A stretch of DNA of 64,000 nucleotides, taken from NCBI RefSeq assembly GCF_028554725.1, contig NC_071668.1, positions 53,735,732 through 53,799,731 of the forward strand. Direction: 5' to 3'. Below are positions 1 to 12,299 of this stretch, piece after piece. The stretch is from Zeugodacus cucurbitae (Eukaryota > Arthropoda > Insecta > Diptera > Tephritidae). The notes below the pieces were generated by a model that searched no databases, was not told the origin of the DNA, and saw only the letters and a program-made list of their open reading frames with translations. Position 1 is the first letter of the stretch. Each line of letters opens with the position of its first letter. The position numbers and the translations under genes are program-made.

Positions 1-2656
1 GACTGTTACAAAGCACTTTCGTTGGAAGAGTATGGAGATGAATTTAAGAGGCTTTCTTTCCAGCGATCAATTCCTTGTGGGCTTAGAACCGGAAAGTATC
101 ACTGGGGACAGATCCAGAGAATTATGTTTAATTTAAAGCATACTTTCTGAAAATTTGCCATAGATGAGTGCTCATGATTTTAGGGACCTGGGCAAAAAGT
201 CTTTATCACCGAAATGTGAGCTTGCTGTTGAAAGTATGGTTTATTGAATGTACTTGTGGAAAAAATATTAATTGTATATTGTTTTTTTTTACAATGAAGA
301 ATAAAGTGAATGGGCGTGAGTCTTAAATTACGGAGCCAAACTTTTTGCGAGAGAATTAGGCTAAGCTTTTCTGAAAAAGCACTTCTGGATCCCTTCTTTC
401 ACAAGCATGTAATTGTTATTCCAGAACCGAGTGACATACTCTCAGGATTTAATCTGAAAAAATAATTTATATTAATACTAAATTGTGAGTTATGTCAGTA
501 AAAATCATACTCATAAAGCTTATTAGTTCAACCCGTTCCTAAAAACGTTTCCATTGGTCATATTAATTTGTTCCCATTTTTATTTAATCGATGGTATAAA
601 CAAATTTGCCCAAAACCAAACACAGAAAATTTCTCTTATGCAAATCGTTTATCTCTGTTTTTTTTTCTTCTTTAGCGTATTCTTCATTAATAATGTGTAC
701 GTTTGTATGCGATATGAAAAGCAGAAATATGAATGCCCACAGCTGCTGCAAAAATATCAGCACTAATTGCTTGCAACACCGACAGACGCGTCCGACATGG
801 CGAGAAGAGAAATGCCAATGTGACAACAACAACAAAAACTGCAACAACCACGAAAATAATGATACTTCTCAAGTGATTGCATTCATACCGCTCCACTTCG
901 CTCCCCCCGCTTGGTCATTTGGAAATCTCTTGGCAAAGCGGCAAAGGAAATATTGAAATCATAATTCATTTTTCATGAATGACAAAATTTCGCTGTCAAC
1001 TGTCAACCCCTATAATGCGCCGTTGATATGCGTGTGACAACGGCGTCCGACCGAATGCTTTGCCGACAGGCAATGAAAAGGCGCCGCCAATTGCCTGAAC
1101 CGGGAGGAGCGGCAGGGGACACGGGGCACCTTAAAACTCACTTGGCAAAAAAGGGGTTCTTCAGTGAGGCCAAAGGAGAAGCTTGACTTTTGAAACAACT
1201 ATTAGCGCTGGCAGGAAGTCAGCGGGGCGTATACGCTTCGCAGGCAATGATGCTGAAAAAGCAAAAACAAAACTTCGGTAAATACAAAAAAAAACTTACA
1301 GTGGCAACACTAAGGAGGAGCACATTGAAGGTGTAGGCTGTGTCGTAGTTGGGGGTCTGCAAGTAATGGCGGGGTACATGCACAAACATATACATATACA
1401 AACAGATACACAGCTCATACATATTTATCTTCTCACAAAACTGTCAAAAAGCATTAACATTTAATTGAGGCTAATTTAAGGCAAAATATATTTCTTATGG
1501 AAATTTATGCGTTCAGTTGCCACACACACACAAACACCAACAACAACAATAAAATATCAGCAACAGCAGCAATTTCTCTTACAGCAGCACTCTGAATTCT
1601 GGTTTTTTACGACTTTTTGGTGTGATATTTTCTTCGTAAACTTCTACTTTTTTTCGCCGCATTGAACGGATACAATACGAATTGTATTTATTTATTGCTC
1701 TGGCTGCTGCGGCTGCTGATTGTTGTTGTTTTCTTATTATACAGCATGCTATATGGGTGCGTGGAAATGTGAGAAATGAACATTTTGTAAAAATGTCACA
1801 TTAAATTTAATTTATGCGCTGTTGCGCGCAACACGAATGCGGACAGACAGGCAGTTCAGTCAGCCAGCAGCCAACCCCCGGTCCGGTTAGTCAAGCCAAA
1901 CTCACCAAAAAAGAATACACAACAAATCTTTACTAAAAGTGCGCCTGCCGTCCTGCGCCCAGCGTTGCTCTTGTCGAGTGCGAAGTTGCTATTGCCGCAT
2001 CCTCATTCGCATCGCTGGTGGTGTTTGCCATTGCTGCCCGCCAAGATAAATATCTTGCACATCAGTGCCTTCAACAGTTCTGTCTGTGCACGATTCAATG
2101 CACACACACACACGCACATTTACTGATTTGCTCGTACAAACCGTATCAACGCGTGTATCTGTCCAATATTGCTGACATTGATGATGAGCGGCGTGCAGTT
2201 TTTTTATCCCCTGTAGCCTTAATTTTACCCGTCTGCTTGGTTTTGTTGATCGCTGAGATTTAATGTACAAAAATATGGCATGTGGTAATTTTTCATAAAT
2301 TATTCAGTTGTTACATGTCATTATGGTCATCACTAGCTTTATCGCAATGCGTGAGATCTCTGTTTGACCTCTCTCACAGCAAGCATGAATGCAGGGTTGT
2401 GGCTTATCTCGGGTGGCAATAAGTGTATAAGAACGATTGCATTAACAATGAATCTTGCACTTTTTTGGTTTGTTAGTAGAAATCATCAATTTTATTATCA
2501 TAATCTATATGAGATTACACTCGTGAAAGCATTTGACTTCGAACTTAAGCTTCGAGAACCATTACTGAGATTTGATTAAGGACCATCGTTAAAATTAATG
2601 ACCGTAGAAGCTAAAGGGAAAAAACTTGATATTCGAGTGTATTAATATTACCAAGA
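1..2656. other. Intergenic sequence, no gene seen
   Basis: No open frame here looks coding; those present are short and rich in the products of simple repeats. The stretch holds CAA/CAG runs (about 820-860 and 1535-1575) and CA runs (about 1520-1535 and 2100-2115). Moderately GC-rich islands near 1010-1200 and 1830-2060 stand out from the AT-rich surroundings and could be regulatory DNA, but nothing specific can be named. Confidence 0.5.
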
Positions 2657-2846
2657 TCAAGTAAGGAAGGACTAAGTTCGGGTTATATATTTAATTTTAT
2701 TAATATAACATACAATTTGACCCACATATTCGGCATGTATATGGTATAAAGTCCATTGAAAGTGGGGAAACCCTAATATTAGTTATATGGGAGATAGGGA
2801 AGTTATGTCCCGATTTCACTCATTTTTGGCCCGGAGACATATTATT

Positions 2847-4324
2847 TAGTGTCCGACCGATACCAAAATTTTGGCCGATGCCGATTAATCGGCCAGTTGG
2901 CAAAGAATCGGCCGATGCCGATGCCGATTCTTTTATCAACAACATTATTTAGTAAATTAGTATAGTAACAAAATAAAACAAAGACAAATAACATCACAAA
3001 ATCAGTAAACAACTCAATTAATATGTAAATAAGAAGTTGTTTATTGATTTAATTAATATTCAAATCTAAATAAATTATTATTATAAGATGTATGTTGATA
3101 GAACAAATAAGTTATTCGCGTTTTCTCAAAGCGAATCTGCAATCAGCAATGTAGCTTTTTTTCCTTTAAGGGGTTATACCGGTGTGACATTTTCAAAAAA
3201 TCGATTTTTTATTTTTTTGCTTATTCGATAGTTTATACTTTCAAAGCGTTTATACTGTGATAGCGGTAAGGTCGTATCTTGAATAGTTTTTGAATGGTAG
3301 CGTTCTAAAGAGCAATCGCTCACATGTATAAGCCGCTATAGTCGAAACTTAAAACGCGTTTTTCTCGAAACGATTTTTCACAAAATGACTGACATCATAA
3401 CTAAACGAGATATTGACCGATCAACCTCAAATTTAAACTGAATGTTCTTGAATATATTTACTATACAATGACCCGCGATCTTTTTGACTTGTTGAAAATT
3501 GTCAATTTGGCATTTAAAAAACGACCATTTTTTACCTAAAAAATCATTTCATTGTATAAGGAAAATATATAACTTCAATAACCTTTTTAAATTTTTGTGT
3601 ATCAGTTACTCATTCGGCCGGAATCATGTCAGCAGTTGGGAAACTTTTTTTTATTTAATTTAATAATTTTCATGGTTTACACTGGGTTACCCCTTAAGGA
3701 CAAATATGAGCATTAAGGCCAATATTCGAAAATAGTAGGTCTAGTAAAAAGAATCCGTTATTTTCAAAGAGATGACTTTTGTCATTTATATTTCACATTG
3801 TGAAAGGCGGCAAATAGTGATAGTGACTGAATAGAAACTTCGGAAGCTTGTTTGAGAGGTTCGTTTCCATGCACCTTATTATAGACCAGGCCAGCACCAA
3901 GTGATTATTACTGCCTATGGCAAACTTTTAAAAATAAATTAACCTAGTTACGAATGCTTCTATAATAGTGACTTTATGACATTATCTTAAAAATCTCAAC
4001 AACTTTAAACAAAACTGTACATATTTGATATAAATCGAATGTTTTTAGCAGTGCTAAATAAAACCTTTCAGTAATACAAAATTGTTGAATTTCTTTATAC
4101 TATACTTAAATTATCACCATGATGAATTGTTAGCTTAGGAATTAAAATTTTATACTCTAAAGAAATAAAAAAAGAAAAAAAAATGTATTTCAGTATAATC
4201 CGAAAGAAGAAGAAAGAATCGGCTAAGAATCGGCCAAATATGGCCGATGCCGATACCGATGCTTAATTTTGTGGCCGATACTGGCCGATGCCGATACCAA
4301 GGCCGATTAATCGGTCGGTCTCTA
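2847..4324. mobile_element. Non-autonomous hAT-like transposon
   Basis: The element begins TAGTGTCCGACCGAT and its other end, read on the minus strand, begins TAGAGACCGACCGAT: 13 of 15 bases match. It is flanked by exact 8-bp copies of ATATTATT (2839-2846 and 4325-4332). An 8-bp duplication and TAG-starting inverted ends are hallmarks of the hAT superfamily. Both subterminal regions (2868-2935 and 4200-4310) are packed with GCCGAT/ATCGGC motifs in both orientations, typical of transposase-binding repeats. There is no transposase reading frame in its 1478 bp, so it needed an enzyme from elsewhere. It interrupts a family-A repeat and itself carries a TTAA MITE. Confidence 0.85.
3166..3697. mobile_element. 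TTAA-flanked MITE nested in the hAT element
   Basis: TTAA at 3166-3169 is followed by GGGGTTATACCGGTGTGAC. TTAA at 3694-3697 is preceded by the imperfect reverse complement, ending TTACCCC; roughly 14 of 19 terminal bases match. TTAA duplication is characteristic of piggyBac-like elements. The interior (TTCAAAAAATCGATTTTTT near 3188, then TCTCGAAACGATTTTTCAC near 3363) resembles the layout of the element at 17049-17778, and part of it is repeated inverted at 16469-16850. No coding capacity. Confidence 0.7.
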
Positions 4325-4766
4325 ATATTATTAGAAGGAACATATTCAATCTGAATTTCTTCAAAATTTCTGAGAGACTCAACTATAATTTCGGTAAAAA
4401 ATTTGTTAGAAACACTGATGTCCTCATATTCGATATATAGGGTCTTGGAAACTTATGGACCGATTTTGGGGATTTTTAGAAGGGCGATGCCACTCTTTAA
4501 ATGCAGTATTTTTGCAAAGTTATGTTTCGATATCTTCATTAGTGCTTACTTTATATATTGTAAAGTAAACGATTCAGATCGACATCAAATTCTGGTATAT
4601 GGGAAGTAGACGAGGTTGTAAACCGATTTGAACGGACAGACAGATATCCGGATTTGAATATATATAACCCAATATCTAACTCGTTTAGTTTTATGACTTA
4701 CAACCAACCGTTATGGGAACAAAACTATATTACTCTCTTTAGCAACTTTGTTGCGAGAGTATAAAA

Positions 4767-7378
4767 ATGAATTACACGACATCTATCATTATCATATAAA
4801 ATCCTCTCTCTCTCAAAGTCACTTTATAACATTACAAACACATATCATATCTAAATCATGTTGGAAAGTTTCATGAGAGAATTAGACTATATTTAAACCA
4901 GTATCTTTTTTCTGTATGACCTTCAAAAACATGTATTGAAATATCATTGACAACGCATATTGAGTAAAGAACGGGTTGATACTTTGAAAAGACATCATTA
5001 AATTTCGTTCCTTAAATAAAAAAAAATGATGAAATCAAAAAGCTCGACAGGTGTTATCCATATTTGGTGCCTGCCAGACCATAAGTGGTTGGCTTAGTTC
5101 CATATAACCCGATTAGAACCAAACATAATGAACGTTGGGAACAAAACAAATTTTTTGAGAAGGATGATAATTCACATATAACTCCGTTGTCCAAGATATA
5201 TATCTGAGTGCATTGTGTGCCAAACCGTATGCATAGTGAAAAAATGATCTCACTGATAACATGGGCGTCTACATTTTGGGATGCCCATTGAATTAGATTT
5301 CGTCGGTTACATTTTGCTGTTTTCAGACTTCACGGGAAATTTATCGCAAAGGAAGGGGCAATCGCCGAGACTGGAACCTATTTTGAAGCAAAAGGGAAGT
5401 CGTAATGCAAAAATGGTCTCGAAAAGTTGGAAATTCGCAATGATAATAGAATTTGTACTACGAAAATGGTATCGAAATGTTGCATATTAGCGAAGAGTTT
5501 TTTCCTTCCATTAATATAACTCAATTGTCAATTTTCGCACAGGAGTTTATTGATTAGTTAATTGGCGATTGCTCGATAAATGGATTGATTTAGAAGGATT
5601 TACCATCAAACTCTGCGGGCTGTGGTCCATACTGTAATTTGGTTGTGGTTATTGATAAAATCGCAAAGAGGTGATTGAACTTAGCAATTTCTTATGAACA
5701 GCAAAAGCAAAAATGTATATATAACAGCTGACCGTTAATCGAGTAGCCGGCCGTGCGAAAGGCAATTATAATCTTAATAAATTAAATTATTTTGGCTGTG
5801 TGAAAAGGCTATAAGATCGGAACAAATTTTGTGATTTGAATAATCTAAATCCCGTTAAGACAATGTAAGCAGTGTAGTAACCTTGTTTAAAAAGATCTAC
5901 AGGCTTATAGCCTTTTTGCCCAGCCAAATTAATTTAATACTTAATTGATCAATTAATTTCTGTGCGAAAAGGTTTATCGGTTGATAAACGAAGACGAAAC
6001 AAACAAACGTCAGATTGCGTTCACTGTTGACAGTGCGAACAAAGTTGTAAAAAAGTGGTCAAATAAGTTTTTACAGCATCGCAAACAGGGTAAGACTCTG
6101 ATAGAGCTTTCAAATTGTAAGCTCTTCAAAAAACTTTGAAACTTTTAAAAATATTATATGAAAATGGTGTTGCGTAGTGTGTTATAAGCTCATATGCTTC
6201 CAATTACCACACTATATTTATACTGGTATATATAATATATATATTTATAAAGCTATCTTATCACTGTCAACTATTACCACATACACATAATAACATTTGA
6301 GTATAAAGCGTGCATTTCGCAAACAAAGCACTTGTAGCCTTAGTGGATTTACGGCTTGACTTAATTTATACGCCGAGTTGACAGTGGTTTATCTCTATAC
6401 AAATAAATTCGCTACAGCTCATCAAATACTCTGACTGCAATAATTTAAAATGTCTTTATTACCCTGGTTTATAGCCCTAGATTTACTATCAAAAGCAGCT
6501 GTAGTAAAAGTTAACAAATAACAGTGATTTCTGAAATTTATAATTTGTTGCTTTAAGTGGCAAGCTTTTGAAATGATAATATTTTCAGTTGAATAGTGAT
6601 AGTGTGAAGTGTAAATAAGATTAATTTCCGCGGAAATTAAGAGCACGCGAATTTATGACTTAATCATCAGGAAGATATATGAGTGGTGTAGTGCAAAGAT
6701 ACATGGTATAAACAATATGAGGAAATCTCTATTAAAAGACGGTAAAAGAGTATCATGTTGGAATTATTTTGACAATTTGTGTTTATGTTTAGATGGGATT
6801 CAGAATATAATGAATATGAATGCATTTTGGGCACATCACTATTCAAAAAGATCACGAGAGACTTCCATATGCTCAATGCACATAGACTCATATGTAGGTG
6901 TTTATTCTTCGACTTTGTTGTAATGGTCCAGCAAAATTCAATACCAGTTCCATGGTGAAGTCTCATTACTTAAACCGTTTGTTTTCATCTTAATTTCCTT
7001 ATTTCATTTAAATTTTTTTCCATCCACACAGTTTTTGAGTACGGTAGAGAGAAATTAGCCCCTAGTGATCAAATCTGTTTTATACAATGGGTGGGGACTA
7101 GATCAAAGCGTAATTCTTTTAATTGATCGGCGATATCGATGCACAATTTAACTTGCCAGAGAAAGTTTGGCTTAAAACTTATCAACTGTGTTTCTCGTAT
7201 TAAGAATAATTTAACAAAAATAGCAAAGGTAACGTCATTTTGAGACTAAAAACGAATGATTGGACCTTTCTTGTTGGCGATATTAGCCTCCCAAAATATC
7301 CAAAAATCCTATCAAATTATTAATATTTATATATATGTACATTATTAAAATATTAAAATAAAAATATATACAATACTT
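4767..7378. other. Intergenic sequence, no gene seen
   Basis: AT-rich DNA with no credible reading frame. The only structure I see is the inverted pair at 5781-5938, listed separately. CA/TA-type microsatellite is present near 6225-6250. Confidence 0.5.
5781..5938. repeat. Imperfect inverted repeat (35-bp arms)
   Basis: The arm at 5781-5815 and the reverse complement of 5904-5938 agree at about 31 of 35 positions, both containing TTTGGCTG and AAAAGGCTATAAG. The spacer is 88 bp. This is probably a decayed foldback MITE. I see no clear target-site duplication, so the class is open. Confidence 0.55.
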
Positions 7379-7450
7379 GGGCTCGTCCGGGATTTGAACC
7401 CGGGACCTCCCGCACCCTAAGCGGAAATCATACCCCTAGACCAACGAGCC
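7379..7450 (-). tRNA. tRNA-Pro (anticodon AGG), copy 1
   Basis: The minus strand reads a complete 72-nt tRNA starting GGCTCGTTGG. The 7-bp acceptor stem GGCTCGT pairs with ACGAGCC, with discriminator C at 7379. The A box TGGTCTAGGGG and the B box GGTTCAAATCC are intact. The anticodon loop TTAGGGT carries AGG, which decodes CCU (and CCC/CCA after A34 to inosine). There is no intron and the CCA end is not encoded. A T-run (7360-7364 read in reverse) lies about 15 nt downstream as an RNA polymerase III stop. Identical in sequence to the copies at 46332, 46563 and 47021; this one lies alone, about 39 kb from the cluster. Confidence 0.97.
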
Positions 7451-9478
7451 AGTTGCATTATTGATAACTGCTCCATGTGCTTGACGTGATTGTATGCACA
7501 GCTTGTTGTCCAAAAACTTGTTTCGAATGTAAAGTTGGCTTGCAACAAATGAATGTTGGTTAAAACGGAATACAATAATGTATGCAGAAAACTATTGGTA
7601 TAACCAATACTAGTTTTTTGTATGAATGAAATACAAAAGTAACCAATGCGAACATAGTATAAATTTTATAGATATTCAACAAATATCGTGTTGTTTCTAT
7701 GCCTTCTCATAGACACTCGTTCGTATTAAACCCATATATGTATATAAACTATCGAACTATTAGTTCAAGATATAGTTCTATCGTAGTATAGATAGAGTAT
7801 TTTGAAAAAAAAGAAGCAATTTTGACTGTCAAAAATACACCTTTCAGTGTAAATTTAGCCTATCCCTACTAAACGTCAACCTCGTCTTCATGCGGTACTC
7901 CCTGCTCACTACGAACGAGCTCCAGCGACCTAGTAAGGGCTGTAGAAAGAAAGACTCTCCTACACCTCTGGCTGCCTAGAGGCAAAACCGACAGCCAAGG
8001 CACAAGGCTCATGCAGAAGGCTTATCACCTACTCACCTTTAACCATTAGATTACTGAAACCATAGAGGCCGTCAGTTCCGTCAATACTACATCATATCAT
8101 GGTTACCGACCTGGTATTCGTAGACAAGGAAAGCTCTCTTTTTAATACAAGAGTGTTCGGAAAATCTTTTTTGATCTGTTGAAAACGATGAAGTGATTTT
8201 CTATACACTAAAAGCTCTTCGATAGTTCTGTTTTAGCAACAGGTAAGGCATTTTTGATAAAAATCCAATTATCCTCTAATTCACCTGCCACACCAAGTGT
8301 GCCACATTCAATACACGCACATAGGTAATCCCTCTTATTAAGCCAAGCGTTGTGAAAACACAATAAACCATTTCCACTTTGCTCTCCTCTTCGCCAGTGT
8401 CTATAGTTGAAACGCACTTCCGATTGCCCTGTCAAGACAAGCAACAGCCAGCTGTCTGATATGCTGCTGACAAATTTAATACCACCAATTGCGACAAACA
8501 AACACAACAAACGCACAGTGCACGCGGAATGCTATTGACACAACGCACACTCCCACACCACCGGCCACACCGCCTCGACGCGCTTAGCCGACGAAACCAG
8601 ATGAAAATATTAGAAAATAGAACAGACATTTTAATGAAGTTTCAGTGGCTGCTGGCAGCAAGAGGATTTTATATGACATAAGTGAGGCGTTTGTAGCGAA
8701 CCAAGCAGGGAAGCAAGGGGGTGAAATACTGGCTATCGCAAGCTATACAGTTTATGTATAAGTATGTGTAGACGTGCATTGGAAGTTCTATGAAATCTGC
8801 AAATTGCCATGTCATTATTTGTTAACATCAAAAAGCCGTGCACATACACACAATAACAACAGCGTGGTAGTACAGCTGCCAGCAGCATGAACAGCTAGCT
8901 GTGTCAGCAGAAAAAAAGGCCACTAGCAAAGTGCTGGCGATGTTGCCACCCGTTGACACAGTGCTGTGACTATACGTTTGTATGTGTGTGTGTGTGTCTG
9001 CATTTCTGTGCGGCAAGTGGCAAGTGGCAAATGACAACTGCTGTTGCTGGTGTCAAAGAGTGTAATTGGCAACTTGGAAAAGGGGCATGACATACAACAA
9101 CAACAACTACAGCAATGATAACAACAAAAATCTGGTTATCTCAGTGGTACAACAAGCAGTAGTAACTTGCTCGCAACATGGCTAGCTCAGCCAGTTAGCA
9201 TCCATTTGGTCTTGTTCTTTTCATAGCTGATATTCCTTATATTATTTTTCCTTTTTTTCAGGTTTTTTCCTTGCGCTCTGTCAGTGGGCATGTTTAATTT
9301 GACAGCATAATATGGCTTAGTACACCATGTAAGTACCGCAAAGAGCCACAAAGATGCGCAAATGCAGGTTGATATGGCGAAATGTTTCACATGTAAATAA
9401 AGTGAGCGCGATTACAAACGCTTGGAATATAAGAAAAACTTGAAGTTATAAAATGAAAAAAATTATTGAAAATAAGTA
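7451..9478. other. Intergenic sequence, no gene seen
   Basis: No convincing coding frame. Segment 7860-8150 is noticeably more GC-rich than its surroundings and looks like a broken piece of a once-coding element, but I could not identify it. CA/TG runs occur near 8840 and 8980-9000 and CAA runs near 9095-9130. Confidence 0.45.
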
Positions 9479-9481
9479 TTA

Positions 9482-11857
9482 CAGCCCTATTCTGTGCACT
9501 TTACAAATTCAACCAATTTCTAATTTGTAAAAAATTGAAATTTATCAAGCATTTCGTATTCTGTGTCTAAAATAAAAAGCTATTTTCTTTATAAGTTGTT
9601 AAGAAGTAAAATGCTCTTGACAAATAAAATATCTCGCTGTGGATAGTTGTGAAAGTGAATTTGTTTCAATGGAGATATTTTACTTTTGTCGTTAGTCTTA
9701 TACAAAGAGGAAAAATATGATCATGTGGATGGCTCGCGTTATTGAGCCGCTTTTATAATATATTAAGAAGTTTATTTTTCCGTTTTTTGTATAAAAAATG
9801 AAGATAATGAGGGTAACATTGACGAAAGTGTTTTCTATATATTGCATGCTTTTACGATTACAGCTTAGCAAATTTTTGCCAACAAAGAACAAAGTTTCGA
9901 TTTCGTAGTCCCCAAGGAACTTTTCTGAAGCTAAACATAACAACCAACTAAATCAAAATATGTATTACATTATGAAGTAATCTACGGCTTTGCGGGGGAG
10001 CAAAAGACTATGGAGGATCTGGGATGGAAAAGTGAATATATAGGCTCTGCCATTTGATTATCAATCAACTTTATTTACGCGCGGCACTCCCTGTTTGGTT
10101 AGGATAACCCTGTCATCTATATAGAGTAAATGGAGTTGTGAAACCAAACCAAATACTTTGCATCAGGTCTGAAAGGCTTCAGTCGATATCTCGACATCAG
10201 AATCGGATAGATAGGCTGATAACTCTTTGGTCAATCATAAACCAAACTTATCAACGAAGCCACACTGAAGAAGGATCGGTTAAAACAAACACTCATCCAA
10301 ATAACAGCCTTTTGCATGAAAAATAGTGCCAGCTTCGGAGCATGGAATATTTGCGCACCCTAAGAAAAGTCTAGACCAAAAGCAATGGATATATTGTGAA
10401 ACTGAAGTTAAATTATTAACTATTTTGCAACAAATATTGAAATGTATTTGAAAACTTACGTTAAAAATTAATTCAAATAAATTTTTCAATTCAATTCGAA
10501 TATAATTGGACAGACTCAGCTGTTTCTGTTTACATTATTTTGTTTCCCATACGTTTGGGGAAAAGCTATGCTTTTTATACTCTCGCAACAAAATTTGCTA
10601 AAGAGAGTATTATAGTTTTGTTCACATAACGGTTGTTTGTAACACCCAAAACTAAACGAGTTAGATATAGGGTTATATATACCAAAGTTATCAGGGTGAA
10701 GAGTGGAGTTCAAATCCGAATGTCTGTCTGTCCGTCTGTCCGTCCGTCCGTCCGTCCGTCTGTGCAAGCTATAACTTGAGTAAAAATTAAGATATCTTGA
10801 TGAAACTTGGCACACTTATTTCTTGGCACCATAGGAAGGTTGCTTTCAAAAATGCAAAATCGGACCACTGCCACGCCCACAAAATGGCGAAAACCGAAAA
10901 CACATAAAGTGCCATAAATAAAGCTATGGAAATAAAATTTGGTATGAAGGATCACAGTATGAAGGGGCATATTTGGATGTAATTTTTTTGGGGAAGTGGG
11001 CATGGCCCCGCCCCCTACTAAGTTTTTTGTACATATCTCGCAAACCAATAGAGCTATATAAACCAAACTTTCTGCAGTCGTTTTTTTAGCCACTTCCTAA
11101 TACAGTCCAAAAATGAAAGAAATCGGATAATAACCACGCCCACCTCCCATACAAAAGTTAGGTTGAAAATTACTTAAAGTGGGTTAACTCACTAACGAAA
11201 AACGTCAGAAAAACTAAATCACATAAGAAATGGTAGGTGAAAGCAGCACTCAGATTTTTTTACAAAATGGAAAGTGGGTGTGGCGTCGCCCACTTATGGG
11301 TAAAATATCATATCTCTGGAACTACACGACCGATTTCAATGAAACTTGGTTTCCTTACATCCCAATGATATGTTGTGAAAATAGGCCAAATCGCTTCACA
11401 ACCACGCCTACTTCCTATATATCAGAACTTTGAAGATGCTGAATCGTTTACATTACAATATATGAAGTAAGCACTAGTGAAGATATCGGTGCAGAACTTT
11501 GCACAAATACTATAGTGTTGCAGCCCCATTCTAAAAATCGCCGAAATCGGACCATAGGTTTTTAAGGCCCCATATATCGAACACGAGGACCTCGGTGCCT
11601 AATATTCCAACTTTCAACGGACTTTATACAATATATATGACGAATGTGTGGGTCAAATTGTGTATTATATAATATTAATTAAGTCAAACAAATAAATTGC
11701 GAGAGTATAAAATGTTCGGTTACACCCGAACTTAGCCCTTCCTTACTTGTTATTTTATCAAAATTGTCACAGAATACCAAAAAAGTTCTTATTTGATAAA
11801 AATTTGAAAAAAATTTCAATTTTTTTGTTATTTTGTCCAGTGCACAGAATAGGGCTG
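9482..11857. mobile_element. TTA-flanked TIR element, split by a family-A repeat
   Basis: The left end reads CAGCCCTATTCTGTGCACT (9482-9500). The right end (11839-11857) is its exact reverse complement, giving 19-bp perfect terminal repeats. Looser inverted similarity continues inward (T/A-rich runs near 9510-9560 against 11760-11830). Both ends are flanked by TTA (9479-9481 and 11858-11860), the 3-bp target duplication seen for PIF/Harbinger-type elements. The superfamily is an inference from this duplication only. Without the inserted family-A repeat (10573-11751) the element is about 1.2 kb and has no recognisable transposase. Confidence 0.7.
10573..11751 (+). repeat. Tephritid-type interspersed repeat (family A), near-complete copy
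   Basis: Runs from TTTTATACTCTCGCAAC at the left to CTTAGCCCTTCCTTACTTG at the right, with a second GCGAGAGTATAAAATGTTC motif near the right end. Near 10720-10760 it holds a short tandem run of TCTG/TCCG units. Inside are repeated phrases of the kind 'cgaaatcgga', 'ccacgcccac' and 'acttcccata' that recur at irregular spacing. Open frames (for example minus 10710-11093) are low-complexity and unsupported. It is inserted in the TTA-flanked element 9482-11857, so it is the younger of the two. Confidence 0.8.
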
Positions 11858-11959
11858 TTAGTATCAGCTCGAATTATTATGCTACCAATATATGACATTG
11901 GTTAGGTCAACAACTTGATGTACGTGTCCCTTGGATCTTTATAATGGTTCGTTAATATC

Positions 11960-12150
11960 AGGCCACCAAATGCTGTAAATCGAAAATATATAAAGTGCTA
12001 TCAGTAAGACACATGGGCGAAATCCGACCACAATTGCGCCAACTTCCCATATAATACAATGTAAATATCATCAGAATCGTTCACTTTATAATAGAAAATT
12101 CAAGAATCAGTGAGGGTATCGGAAAGGTTTTTAAAAATATTGCTCTTGAG
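11960..12150 (+). repeat. Decayed fragment of family-A repeat
   Basis: Phrases such as 'aaatatataaagtgc', 'cgaccacaattgcgcc', 'acttcccatataat' and 'gaatcgttcacttta' parallel the interior of the copy at 10573-11751 in the same order and orientation. No ends are preserved. Confidence 0.5.
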
Positions 12151-12173
12151 ATTTAACTACTTCCATCTGAATA

Positions 12174-12295
12174 CAGTTGAACTTCCATAACTCGAACTCT
12201 TGAATTAGCACTAGAAGTTGAACTTCCTAAAAATTACCTTCCGTAACTCGAAAGTCTCTCTAACTCGCAGTTTGTTTGTGGATTATGGAGATTCG
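12174..12295 (+). repeat. Truncated pogo/Tigger-like MITE
   Basis: Starts CAGTTGAACTTCCATAACTC directly after a TA (12172-12173), matching the terminal repeat of the complete element at 53126-53616 (CAGTGGAACTTCTCTAACTC). Further internal copies of the AACTCGAA motif lie at about 12195-12275. The right terminus is missing. Confidence 0.6.
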
Positions 12296-12299
12296 GGTG

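Larger units (their letters stand above)
2657..4766 (-). repeat. Tephritid-type interspersed repeat (family A), interrupted
   Basis: The left end (about 2657-2695) is the reverse complement of the right end of the copy at 10573-11751 (the CTTAGCCCTTCCTTACTTG end). The right end (about 4735-4766, reading GCGAGAGTATAAAAATG) is the reverse complement of that copy's left end. Between them lie recognisable family-A segments (2740-2838 and 4333-4690) with the phrases 'gtccattgaaagt', 'cccgatttcactcat' and 'atggaccgatttt'. After removal of the hAT insertion about 630 bp of family A remain, so this copy is also internally shortened. No open frame. Its class is unknown to me; the ends of opposite orientation share the GAGAGTATA motif, so inverted ends are possible. 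Confidence 0.75.

Noticed and set aside
10710..11093. 127-codon frame inside the family-A repeat
   Set aside because: The frame runs through repetitive modules including TCTG/TCCG tandem units, and other copies do not keep it open.
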